DNA of 64,000 nucleotides from MH13 sp040219355 (lineage in GTDB: Bacteria; Pseudomonadota; Alphaproteobacteria; Rhizobiales; MH13), in assembly GCA_040219355.1 (NCBI GenBank), contig JAVJSN010000003.1, positions 124,001 through 188,000 on the forward strand, given 5' to 3'. Of this stretch, positions 50,331-59,200 are shown piece by piece. The notes below the pieces were generated by a model. That model saw only the letters and a program-made list of their open reading frames with translations, was not told where the DNA came from and ran no database searches. How positions within the stretch are numbered: position 1 is the stretch's first letter; every line of letters begins with the position of its first letter. Made by a program: the position numbers and the translations under genes.

Positions 50331-51461
50331 TTACGGTGGCGTTGTGTTGAGCTGCAGTTCCTCAGCGATGGTGAGCAGTCGCAGTCGTGCCGGGTTGTCG
50401 GCTTCAAAATAGGCCAGCGCTGTCCATAGGCTGCGCTCGGCCTGGTCACGCTCACCGAGTGCTGCATATGAGCGGATCAACTGGCTCCAGCCGGCCAGAT
50501 CATCGGGCTGGTCGGCAAGACGGGCAGCAAGACCATCCACCATGCCTTGGATGGCGGCACGACGTTCGGTCTCTGGCAAAGAGAGAACGGCTTCGGCGGC
50601 ATCTGCATCCGGCGCTGGCACACGCACAGCGCTGGGCATATCGGCCAGCAGGGCATCAACGCTCTGCGTCCACGGTGCGTCTGGCCCGCCATCGTTGCGC
50701 AGGGCAATCAGGATCGCACGCGCCTGGTCCAGCTCCCCTTCCTGCACCAAACCAAGGGCTCGGTAATAGCGCGCTTTGGGGAAGCTTGGGTCGATATCCA
50801 AGGCGGCACGGAACTGCTGCATCGCCTCTTCTGTCACAAGGCCTCGGTTTTCAACCACGATCACCTCACCCAGATCGGTGAACAGAACGGCATTGTCGCC
50901 TTCGATGCGCAGCAATTGCTGATATGCCCCACGTGCTTCAAAAAAGCGGCCTTGCCGGGCATAAATGGGTGCAAGAATAGCCCAGCCGCGCGCATCATCG
51001 GGGTTTTCTTGCACCGCGTTTTCAACGCGGGCGACCAAGATCGCCACATCCTGATTTTCGACCGTCGCCGACAGACGCTCGGCCAGCGGATTATCGGGCA
51101 TGCCCGGTGATCCGAAAGAAAAATACAGCGCCAAGGCCGAAAGCGGGACGACCACGAATGCCGTTGCTAGGACAAAACGCCCACGCCAGCGCGACGGGCT
51201 GCTGGACGGCGTTTCTTGGTTGTCGGGAAGATCGCTGGCTTTGAGCAACCGACGGGAAATCTCCAGACGGGCAGACTCAGCTTCAGCTTCGCTCAACGCG
51301 CCCCGTTCCAGATCTTTGTCGATTTCAGAGAGTTGATCTTTGTAGACTTCTGCGTCCGAGCCTCCCAGATCATCGACTGAACGGCGGGCACGCGCATAGG
51401 GTAGCAGCACCGCGATCGCGGCAATCGCCGTCAAAACGGCAAAGACAACCCAAACCAGCAC
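50331..51461 (-). CDS. ccmI: cytochrome c maturation protein CcmI (CycH)
   Basis: The 376-residue protein holds apocytochrome c for the heme ligation complex. The N-terminus has one membrane helix (LVWVVFAVLTAIAAIAVLLPYA) followed by a short cytoplasmic coiled region (DLERGALSEAEAESARLEISRRLL). A second helix lies near residue 95, and TPR repeats follow from about 130 to the end (ARGWAILAPIYARQGRFFEARGAYQQLL, ALDIDPSFPKARYYRALGLVQEG). I take the GTG at 51461, with GAGGG 7 bases before it, giving a typical MLVWVVF start. The frame upstream to 51494 is cysteine-rich and unlike the family. Confidence 0.92.
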   Translation of the reverse strand: MLVWVVFAVLTAIAAIAVLLPYARARRSVDDLGGSDAEVYKDQLSEIDKDLERGALSEAEAESARLEISRRLLKASDLPDNQETPSSSPSRWRGRFVLATAFVVVPLSALALYFSFGSPGMPDNPLAERLSATVENQDVAILVARVENAVQENPDDARGWAILAPIYARQGRFFEARGAYQQLLRIEGDNAVLFTDLGEVIVVENRGLVTEEAMQQFRAALDIDPSFPKARYYRALGLVQEGELDQARAILIALRNDGGPDAPWTQSVDALLADMPSAVRVPAPDADAAEAVLSLPETERRAAIQGMVDGLAARLADQPDDLAGWSQLIRSYAALGERDQAERSLWTALAYFEADNPARLRLLTIAEELQLNTTPP

Positions 51462-51609
51462 GCAAACACCCTCAAACCGACAAAAACAGCCCACTCAAAC
51501 CGCTTTCATACGGCAAGTGATTGGCGATCATGGCTAGGATTGGGCAGGACGATTGTCCAGGGTGTGAGCGTCGAATGTTACTATGTCGCACCAGTGGCGT
51601 GGCGCGGTG

Positions 51610-53043
51610 TTAACCGGCTAACTTGGCCTGGATGTCGATGTCTCGGGCTCGTGCCTCAACCGTGGCAGCGTGGCGGCGCACCATGGTGGCACCGTATGCC
51701 CCGCCGAAATAGATGCCGAACAGTTCAGCAGCACCGGCCGAACGGGCCTCGGCAGCATCCCAGTTTTCATCGCTCGCGCTAGCCAAGCGATCAATCGCCT
51801 GTTTGCCTTGGCTTTCCAGCGCATCTTCAATGTTCTTTTCCATGCGCTTGATCATCGAGTTGATGGCCAAAGACCCACGAATTTCACGGGCGACCATGAA
51901 CAGTGTCAAGCCGAACACCGCCTCCTGAAGACTCGATGCATCCGGCACGATTTCACGGCCGCGCGATTCCATCACACCAACGCTGCGCTTGATCATGTGA
52001 AGCAGCGGATCTAGCTCTTTGATCAACAGATCGCTGGCGCGCGAGCGCACCGTTGCCAATCGCTTCAACCACGGGTCCTCAGGCGCTTCATCAAGCGTGC
52101 GCTCAATGGCTGATACAAGCTCGTGATAAAGGCGCAGGCTTTGCGTGACTTTTTCCAGATTGCGGTCGCCTGCCAGCACCAGACGTAGACGCTCAATTTC
52201 GCGCATGGCTTCGCTAAGCGCGATCTGCACTGCACCACCAGCCATGGTGCCACGAATGACGGACGGGTTGCTGGAGTTGGCGTAAAAGACGGCAAACCGC
52301 ACCAAATCACTTGGCGAGCCCAAACGGTCCAGCACAGCGGCAAAGGCATAGATGGTGTTCGATGGCGGGTGGTCGGCGTAAACTGACAATGCTTTGTTGA
52401 GCATTGCCAAACCGCTGCGTCCCACCGGCATCTTTTCTGGCAAGCGGTCCAAAAAGGCCTTTAGGGCGGGTTTTTGTTTGAAAAAAGCAATGATGTCGTG
52501 AAGATCAGCCAAAACCCGAGAGCTACCCAACTGGCCTTCAAGACGCTTAAGCGAGCCTTGTTTTTTATCGTATTCGCTCATCAGAGCTTCAGTGTGCTTG
52601 CACACCTCGCGCTGAAAGTCGTCGGCACATTCGGCGATTGCTTCAGGCTCTTCATCAACAATGGCCGCGCGGAGCGCAGCCAACGCTTCATCGCAACGAC
52701 CAGGGGCAAGATCACGGGTGATCCAAATCCAGATCGGGCGCAAGGATTCGCGATCGATGACGCCAATTTGCTTTTCAGGAAGGGATATCGAGCCCATCAC
52801 CGGCTCAAGTGGCATAAAAAATGCGCGCTCAGCTGACATTGAGCGCTCGCCGCCGGGCGTCGCGTCCATCACCTCACGCAGGGCATCCATGATGATTTCG
52901 TGGACGGGTGAATGTTCACCGCGGGCACGCGAACGGTCAATCGATCGCGTTAAGGTGCGATGCGAGTCTGTGCTCAGTTCACCAAGATATTCACGCAGGC
53001 GGGAGATCAACTCCTGCCTGCCGATGCGCGTGTTGGCAGACAT
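51610..53043 (-). CDS. conserved alphaproteobacterial protein of unknown function
   Basis: I do not recognise a domain in this 477-residue protein. It reads as almost entirely alpha-helical, with heptad-like stretches (LRALREVMD, YDKKQGSLKRLEGQLG, SEAMREIERLRLVLAGDRNLEKV). It has no signal peptide and no clear membrane helix; the stretch LQEAVFGLTLFMVAREI is only mildly hydrophobic. The C-terminal FGIYFGGAYGATMVRRHAATVEARA is glycine-containing and may be a short docking segment. It lies between ccmI and the lipoprotein gene on the same strand. Its position between the Feu regulators and cytochrome c maturation does not by itself indicate a role. Confidence 0.8.
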   Translation of the reverse strand: MSANTRIGRQELISRLREYLGELSTDSHRTLTRSIDRSRARGEHSPVHEIIMDALREVMDATPGGERSMSAERAFFMPLEPVMGSISLPEKQIGVIDRESLRPIWIWITRDLAPGRCDEALAALRAAIVDEEPEAIAECADDFQREVCKHTEALMSEYDKKQGSLKRLEGQLGSSRVLADLHDIIAFFKQKPALKAFLDRLPEKMPVGRSGLAMLNKALSVYADHPPSNTIYAFAAVLDRLGSPSDLVRFAVFYANSSNPSVIRGTMAGGAVQIALSEAMREIERLRLVLAGDRNLEKVTQSLRLYHELVSAIERTLDEAPEDPWLKRLATVRSRASDLLIKELDPLLHMIKRSVGVMESRGREIVPDASSLQEAVFGLTLFMVAREIRGSLAINSMIKRMEKNIEDALESQGKQAIDRLASASDENWDAAEARSAGAAELFGIYFGGAYGATMVRRHAATVEARARDIDIQAKLAG

Positions 53044-53113
53044 GGGACCCTTTCAATCCGAAGTGGCCCCAAGTCTGCCAGACGAGGGTTAACGCAGCGT
53101 TGGCGCGCCGTGT

Positions 53114-53650
53114 TTACCCAACATCGCGCCATGTGCCATCAGACTGGCGACATGCCGTACCCGTCAACACTTCAGGCTGACCTTGGATGTACACCGTGTG
53201 CGTGTAATCGCGGCACCGTGTCGAGTTGATCTGGTAGGTTTGCCCAGGAACCACCTGGCCACGCGGGCCGGTTGGTGACTGCCATGCGACAGGCGCGCCA
53301 GGGCGACCCGTTTCCAGGGCCTGAAACTGTGCTTGATAATAGCGCTGCTGTGCCTGTGCATCGAGCTGGCGACCAAGTTCGGCGCCCAACAGACCGCCAA
53401 GAACAGCACCGCCGACGGTGGCAAGAACCTGACCAGACCCTGATCCGATCTGACTGCCGAGAACGCCGCCGGCTACAGCGCCACCCAGGGCACCCACACC
53501 TTCGCGCGGGCCAGCGCCGTACGACTGGCAACCAGCCAAGGCGGTCAATGCCATCAAGGCAATTGCGCCATTGCGCAGCGCGCGCGGCGTTTTGGTTTTT
53601 TTGGCGCCTGGCAGTGGTGCCTGCTCAGCTAGGTTTGAAACGTTCGTCAT
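53114..53650 (-). CDS. glycine-zipper outer-membrane lipoprotein (17 kDa surface antigen type)
   Basis: The lipoprotein signal ends in LMALTALAGCQSYG, giving a lipid-modified cysteine. A glycine-zipper pair follows (GVGALGGAVAGGVLGSQIGSGSG and VGGAVLGGLLGAELG), then a C-terminal domain with two cysteines and aromatic residues (CRDYTHTVYIQGQ, GTACRQSDGTWR), as in Rickettsia 17-kDa and RT0821-type surface proteins. GGGAG directly touches the ATG at 53659 but stands 9 bases before the ATG at 53650, so the latter is the likely start. The n-region of about 30 residues is unusually long. It follows feuQ on the same strand and is a possible target of that system. Confidence 0.88.
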   Translation of the reverse strand: MTNVSNLAEQAPLPGAKKTKTPRALRNGAIALMALTALAGCQSYGAGPREGVGALGGAVAGGVLGSQIGSGSGQVLATVGGAVLGGLLGAELGRQLDAQAQQRYYQAQFQALETGRPGAPVAWQSPTGPRGQVVPGQTYQINSTRCRDYTHTVYIQGQPEVLTGTACRQSDGTWRDVG

Positions 53651-53717
53651 GTAAGACATCTCCCGATGAGGTTAGGTGCAGGGTAGAAAATACGCATGCG
53701 CCGGCTGGCGACTAGCG

Positions 53718-55109
53718 TCATGAATCCGGCGGAACTGGGGCAGCCGCCGGTAAGAATAGGGCAGCGCGCAGGCCGCCAAGAGGGGCATTGCTTAAAACGA
53801 GCGTGCCTCCGTAAAGTTCCGCCATTTCTTTGACGATGGATAGGCCCAAGCCTGATCCAGGGCTTGCTTCATCAAGGCGTTCGCCACGTTTGAGCACACG
53901 ATCGCGGGCGTCAGTATCGAGCCCAGCGCCATCATCATCGACGCTGATCATGAGCGTTTGGTGAAAATTGGGGGCTTTTTCAACGGTGACGGCAATTTTA
54001 GAGGCGGCGTGGCGGCAAGCGTTTTCCAGGAGGTTGCCGAGCATTTCTTCAAGATCTTGCTGGTCGGCGCGCACCCGCACAGACGGATCAATCTCTACGG
54101 CAAAGAAAAGACCTTGATCCAAGTTCAGCTTGGCCATGGTGCGCACCAACGGGTCCACCACAGCACGCAATGACGTTGATTTGCCCGAGGTTGCCTGTGT
54201 CGCAGCGCGTTGCGCGCGATCCAGATAGAGCCGCACGCGATCATCAATGGATTGGGCTTCGGTGCTGATCCGCGCGAGGGTGTCAGCATCAGCCTCGCCG
54301 CGTGCACTGTTGAGGATCACTGCCAGCGGGGTTTTGAGCGCATGGGCTAGATTGCCGACATGGTGGCGCGCACGTTCAACTATGGCTTCATTGGCTTGCA
54401 GTAGCGCATTCAACTCATCCACCAGCGGGCTAACTTCGCGCGGAAAAGTACCCGAGACCTCACGCGTCTTTGCAACGCGTACATCCGCGATCGCGCTTTG
54501 CAGCGTTTGCAGCGGGCGTAAACCGATGCGCACCTGAAGATAAGCAAGGCCAAGAAGAACCGCCCACATCGTGCCAAGGGTCACCACCAATGCCACACGA
54601 AAGTTGCGAATTTCAGTGTCCAGCCCATCGGTGGGCGCCGTGACCCGAACCAACACTTGCTCGCCTTCAAAATTATAAAGCCGATCCACCAGCCGCAGGC
54701 GTTGCCCGCCCAGTTCCAAGGGCCGGCTGATTGGGCCTTCCGGCAAAGGCTCACCTGAAGATGGTGGGGATTGTGGTGCAGGAAGCGGATCAAAAAGCGA
54801 GGACGAGGCAAACAGCGGCTCGCCGGTCTGCGGATCACCAACCACCCAATACCAGCCCGAGCCAGGCAGCGCGAAAGCCGGATTGGCAAAATGCGCCGTG
54901 GCATCAAACACATCACGGTTGGCGTAATCAGCGAAAAGCTGGGTGACAAACACTGCAAGGCGTTCATCAAACGCCCGCTCGGCGCCCGCGCGCTGCAACG
55001 CGGCCATCACCGCCCCGGCAAGAACCAGCGCGACAAACGAACCGCCGGTTGCAAGCGCGCCAAGGCGAACGGCCAACGACTGAGTGCGAGGGGATGTGGG
55101 GGAAGCCAT
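53718..55109 (-). CDS. feuQ: FeuQ-like sensor histidine kinase
   Basis: The inner-membrane kinase has helices at about residues 20-40 and 165-185 around a periplasmic sensor of about 120 residues rich in proline (PLPAPQSPPSSGEPLPEG). The HisKA box is HHVGNLAHALKTPLAVILN, a variant (HALKTP) shared with PhoQ and FeuQ. The ATPase motifs are NLLENACRHA, SVDDDGAGLDTDARD and GSGLGLSIVKEMAELYGG. In rhizobia FeuP/FeuQ sit next to cycHJKL and influence iron uptake, osmoadaptation and cyclic glucan export; the position here agrees. I start at MASPTSPRTQ (55109); an earlier ATG at 55148 lies inside feuP. Confidence 0.88.
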   Translation of the reverse strand: MASPTSPRTQSLAVRLGALATGGSFVALVLAGAVMAALQRAGAERAFDERLAVFVTQLFADYANRDVFDATAHFANPAFALPGSGWYWVVGDPQTGEPLFASSSLFDPLPAPQSPPSSGEPLPEGPISRPLELGGQRLRLVDRLYNFEGEQVLVRVTAPTDGLDTEIRNFRVALVVTLGTMWAVLLGLAYLQVRIGLRPLQTLQSAIADVRVAKTREVSGTFPREVSPLVDELNALLQANEAIVERARHHVGNLAHALKTPLAVILNSARGEADADTLARISTEAQSIDDRVRLYLDRAQRAATQATSGKSTSLRAVVDPLVRTMAKLNLDQGLFFAVEIDPSVRVRADQQDLEEMLGNLLENACRHAASKIAVTVEKAPNFHQTLMISVDDDGAGLDTDARDRVLKRGERLDEASPGSGLGLSIVKEMAELYGGTLVLSNAPLGGLRAALFLPAAAPVPPDS

Positions 55110-55119
55110 GTGCGCGTGG

Positions 55120-55818
55120 CTACTCTTTGACCTGCGCATCGGCAGCATTGGATGCTGCTGTGGGGTCTTGGATGCGATACCCCATGCCGCGCACGGTCTC
55201 GATGATGTTTACCGAGAGCTTTTTGCGCAAACGACCGACAAACACCTCAATGGTATTGGAGTCGCGGTCAAAGTCCTGATCATAGATGTGCTCGGTAAGT
55301 TCGGTGCGCGAAATCACTTTACCCGATTGGGTGAGCAGATAGGCAAGCACCCGATATTCCTGCGCGGTAAGCCGCACGGCCATGCCGTTGTCAGTGACGC
55401 GGTTGGTTTTGAGGTCAAGCGCAATGGGGCCGCAATTGAGTTGGTTGGACGACAGGCCGGCAGCACGGCGCAAGATCGCCCGCACGCGCGCCAGCACCTC
55501 TTCCATCTGGAAGGGCTTGGCGACATAGTCATCGGCGCCAGCATCCATGCCCTTCACCTTGTCGCTCCAACGGTCACGGGCGGTGAGGATAAGTACGGGA
55601 ATGTTGATTCCGTCGGCGCGCCAATCTTCAAGGACGGTCAGCCCATCCTTTTGCGGCAGGCCGATGTCCAGGATGATGAGATCATAAGGCTCGGTCTCGC
55701 CCAGAAACGAGGCCTCTTCGCCGTCAAAAGCGACGTCGACAACATAACCCTCCTCCTCAAGCGCTTGCTTAAGCTGCGCGTTGAGCGTCGGCTCGTCTTC
55801 AACAACCAGAAGTCTCAT
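55120..55818 (-). CDS. feuP: FeuP-like OmpR-family response regulator
   Basis: The 232-residue regulator has a receiver domain with VVEDEPTLNAQLKQAL, the phospho-acceptor in LIILDIGLPQKDGL and the lysine in DYVAKPFQMEEVLAR. A winged-helix domain follows (VRLTAQEYRVLAYLLTQSGKVISRTELTEHIYDQDFDRDSNTIEVFVGRLRKKL). It is 17 bp downstream of the FeuN-like gene and 10 bp upstream of feuQ, so the three form an operon. The assignment to FeuP rests on these features and on the nearby ccm operon. Confidence 0.9.
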   Translation of the reverse strand: MRLLVVEDEPTLNAQLKQALEEEGYVVDVAFDGEEASFLGETEPYDLIILDIGLPQKDGLTVLEDWRADGINIPVLILTARDRWSDKVKGMDAGADDYVAKPFQMEEVLARVRAILRRAAGLSSNQLNCGPIALDLKTNRVTDNGMAVRLTAQEYRVLAYLLTQSGKVISRTELTEHIYDQDFDRDSNTIEVFVGRLRKKLSVNIIETVRGMGYRIQDPTAASNAADAQVKE

Positions 55819-55835
55819 GCCGCCCTGCCTTCCCG

Positions 55836-56192
55836 TTATCTCTGCGAGAGCAGCGCGCCAGAACGCGCATCAAAAGTGAGCCGAGCCGAACTGCCGTTCG
55901 CGCTGCTGGCAACCACGCTGTAAACGTAATTGCCCGGCGACCCGCACACCGCTGCTGACCCGACCTGGCTGAAACCAGCCGAACGAGCCGCTGCCGTGAT
56001 CACCGACAGACGCACCACTTCACCGGACGCAATAGCCGAGCGGGTTTGCGATGCAGACAAGCATGACTGCGCAGAGACCTGAGGTGTGCTCACAAGCCCA
56101 ATGGCAAGCGCCATTAGACCTATCAGCAGCGCAAGCTGACGCGTCGAGAAGGGGGCGGATAGAACACTCATGGCGCGTTCTATAACGCGCAT
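55836..56192 (-). CDS. small periplasmic PepSY-like protein, candidate FeuN
   Basis: The 118-residue product has a signal peptide (hydrophobic core LALLIGLMALAIGLV, cleavage near QVSAQ). The mature domain of about 75 residues is PepSY-like: SASQTRSAIASGEVV, then two cysteines and a strand pair (YVYSVVASS, ARLTFDARSGALLS). In S. meliloti the small periplasmic FeuN is encoded just before FeuP/FeuQ and inhibits the sensor; position, size and export here agree. Two ATGs compete, 56192 and 56171, with an inverted repeat between them; neither has a good ribosome site. The identity with FeuN is inferred. Confidence 0.75.
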   Translation of the reverse strand: MRVIERAMSVLSAPFSTRQLALLIGLMALAIGLVSTPQVSAQSCLSASQTRSAIASGEVVRLSVITAAARSAGFSQVGSAAVCGSPGNYVYSVVASSANGSSARLTFDARSGALLSQR

Positions 56193-56212
56193 TGGATGAA
56201 CTGGAACTGAAC
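56173..56212. promoter_or_regulatory. inverted and direct repeats at the start of the feu operon
   Basis: GCGCGTT-CTAT-AACGCGC (56173-56190) is a perfect inverted repeat between the two possible FeuN starts. Just upstream, TGAAC occurs at 56197 and 56208 with an 11-bp period and a TGGAAC between. An 11-bp direct repeat is the spacing expected for an OmpR-type regulator dimer, so autoregulation by FeuP is possible. Confidence 0.45.
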
Positions 56213-56229
56213 AATACGCTCAGAATTGG

Positions 56230-59200
56230 TCAGAGCATGACATCCAGGGTTCGCAGCGCGCCCAACCGCCCACCAGTGCCAAGTTGGGCGACGTGGACGC
56301 TAAGCGTTTCACCGCCAGACAGTCCATCGGCAGCCTGATTTGCAGCGCTGTATGCCCAATGCGGTTCGGTGACTTCCACCTCGCGGAGCCGCGTTTCGCC
56401 ATGAAACACCGTCAGACGATATTGCTCGGCTTCCTCATTGAGAGGGGTGGAGGCCAGCTCCCAAAGGTCCGTTGCGCCACGTGAGCGGCGTATCCAACTG
56501 ATGGTCACCGCGCCATCAGAAGCTTTGGCGGCGCGCAGATGAACAGGAGCAAGCGGCTCCAAACTTCGTGGAATAGCGGTGAATGTGACGTCGGTGCGTG
56601 AAAAGGTGCCGACACCACCGCTGTGCGGTTCAGCCCGAAGCGTGGTTCCACTGATGAGAGCTTGGGCTGTGAGATTGACGTCGACTGGATTCTCATCAAG
56701 CAGAACGAACCGTGCGCCAGCTGGCGTGATTGAGGATGCCGCTTCTTCGGTACCGCCCAATCCACGCACCAGGTTGCTGACGCGATAACGGCCCTCCTCG
56801 ACCAACTCAGCGCTAGCAAACTGGATGACTTCCAGCCCACCCGCAGAAACAAGCGCCGCCAGATTGCCACCGGCTAGCAAGGTCTGCTGCGTGATGGATG
56901 ATAAAGAGCCTGTTGGTGCATCCAACAGAAAAGCTCCGCCACGATGGGGATAGGCCACCGGTCCGGGTGCCAAGTCATCGACCTGGACACCCGTGAGGGA
57001 CGGCGTAGCGATGGATTGCACAAAGTCGAACCCCGCCGCCTCGCTGCCCGCATACACATCCAGCGACCCCGGCCAGGGGCTGGCAAAAGCGGCGAGTTTC
57101 ACGTTGTGGGCTGTATTGGAGACACTCGTCTGGCTGGGCAGATCGAGCACGATGCAATCGGGCGGTCCAAACACCGGGCGAAGAGCAACTTGGGTCGAGA
57201 GATCGCCGTCGGGCGCCAGATCGTAGAGCGATGGATCGACACAATGCGCTTCAGCGGTGCGTTCAGCACCATCAATCAGCCGGTCAATTGCAACACGGAT
57301 CGGCGTAACATCCTCATCCACCTGCACATCAATCACATCGCCCGGCTCCAAGGCGCGCAGGCTTGGCGGCAAGGTGAAACGCAATGTGGACGCGCCAACG
57401 ATCTGTTCTTGGCGCATCCGCTCAACGATCTGACCGGCGGAGCGCGGATCGAGATTCACCGCGAGCGAGCGGAACTGGTCGGGGCCCACAACACCATCAG
57501 CGCGCGCTGAGCGCACCACACCGGTTTGATAGTCATGAAGTGTGCTCGCAAAACCAAGAGTGACTTGACGCGGCAACAATTCGCGATCCTCACGTGCCAC
57601 CGTGATCAACGGTCCCTCAGCGGGTGCCACGAGCCCTTCTTGCGCGACATGTGCCAGAGGTGCGCCCTTGCGCATGGTGACTTTGGCAGAGTTGGCCTTC
57701 GGCACGATATCTAGCGCGAAAACAGCACTCAAATCATCAAATGCGATCCGTGCCTTGGTCGGTTTGGAAAGCGTGTAGCCTTCGATCATGCCGTGCACAC
57801 CGCCAACATCCATCGGCGGCAGATCGAAGTGTTTGCACAGCGCCAAGATTACCGAACCCAGCGAACCAGCACCCAAACGACCATTCAGCCAATGCCCGCG
57901 CGTCCAGTTGACGCCATCGCTCCAGATATCACTGGCATGTGGGAAAAGCGGAAAGGGCCGCGCGTCCCAGGTCCATAGATGCACCGCAGAGGGATCGATC
58001 ATCGCCCGTCCATCGACTGGCGAGAGCGGGTTGGCGGTGCTGCCTTCTTCGCTCCAAAGCTTCAGCGCCGTATCAAGGATCGCGCGTTGCTGGGCATCGT
58101 CGCGATAGCCTTTGGAGCCAAAAGGCAGGCTGTCATTGTCCGGTTTGTCGCTGGGAAAGGCAGAAGGCTGGTTGCCACCCAGATCAACCGCCGGCGCTCC
58201 AAATTCGGTCATCCAGATTGGCTTCTGGCCGGGCACATAGGCGGTTGGCGAAGCTTGACGCACGCCACCGACGCGATTGTGATGCGGTTTTGACCACCAA
58301 CTCACCAAATCTTTTGAAGCAAACACCCAAGGCTCATTGTAGGCACCATCGGTGATGGGCGTGCGCACCTGCGCCGCGCGGTCCACATCACTGGCATAAT
58401 ACCAGTCATGGTTCTCACCACTGGTAAGCCCGGCCTCAATCACCGCTGGATCGTGTGGGCCATCGCCAAGCGCGCGATCCAGATGGTCTGGGTCGTGGCG
58501 CCAATCGGTGATTGGCTGATACTGATCAATGCCAATGACATCGATGTTGGGGCTTGCCCAAAGTGGGTCCAAGTGAAAGGTCAGATCGCCAGACCCGTCG
58601 GCGGGCTGATGGTTGGCATATTCGGTCCAGTCAGCGCCGTAGGTGATGATGGTCGCGCTGCCGAGTTTAGCGCGTACATCAGTAGCCAAATCGACCAGCG
58701 CGTCCACAAAGGGATAGGAGCCCGGCGCATCACGCACGGTTGAGATACCGCGCATTTCCGAGCCGAGCATGAACGCATCCACGCCTTCGGCTTGATTGGC
58801 CAAATCGGCCATGTGCAGTATGAAGCGGCGGAAGGACCATTCGCTGGCCGACGGGCTTTGCGTGCCGACAAAGGCACCTACCGCACTTGCTGCGGCCGCG
58901 CTGGCATCCGGAGAGCCGACCTGTCCTGGTGCCGGTGAGACCGTGATCTGGCCGCGCCAAGGGTATGCCGGCTGGGAAGCTGTGCCGGTCCAAGGATCGG
59001 TGAGTGTGTTGTCAGCGGGAACATCCATCATGATGAACGGCATCAAAGTGACCTTGATCCCACGCGCCTTCAGATCGCGAATGGCAGCGATGACGCTGGC
59101 ATCGCTGGGCGTCGAGCCATAGGCCGGTCGTCCATCGTGCAGCGAAACGGTGGCGGCCTGCGACCGCGACAGCCCGGCGACGCTCCACTGGATCGATGTG

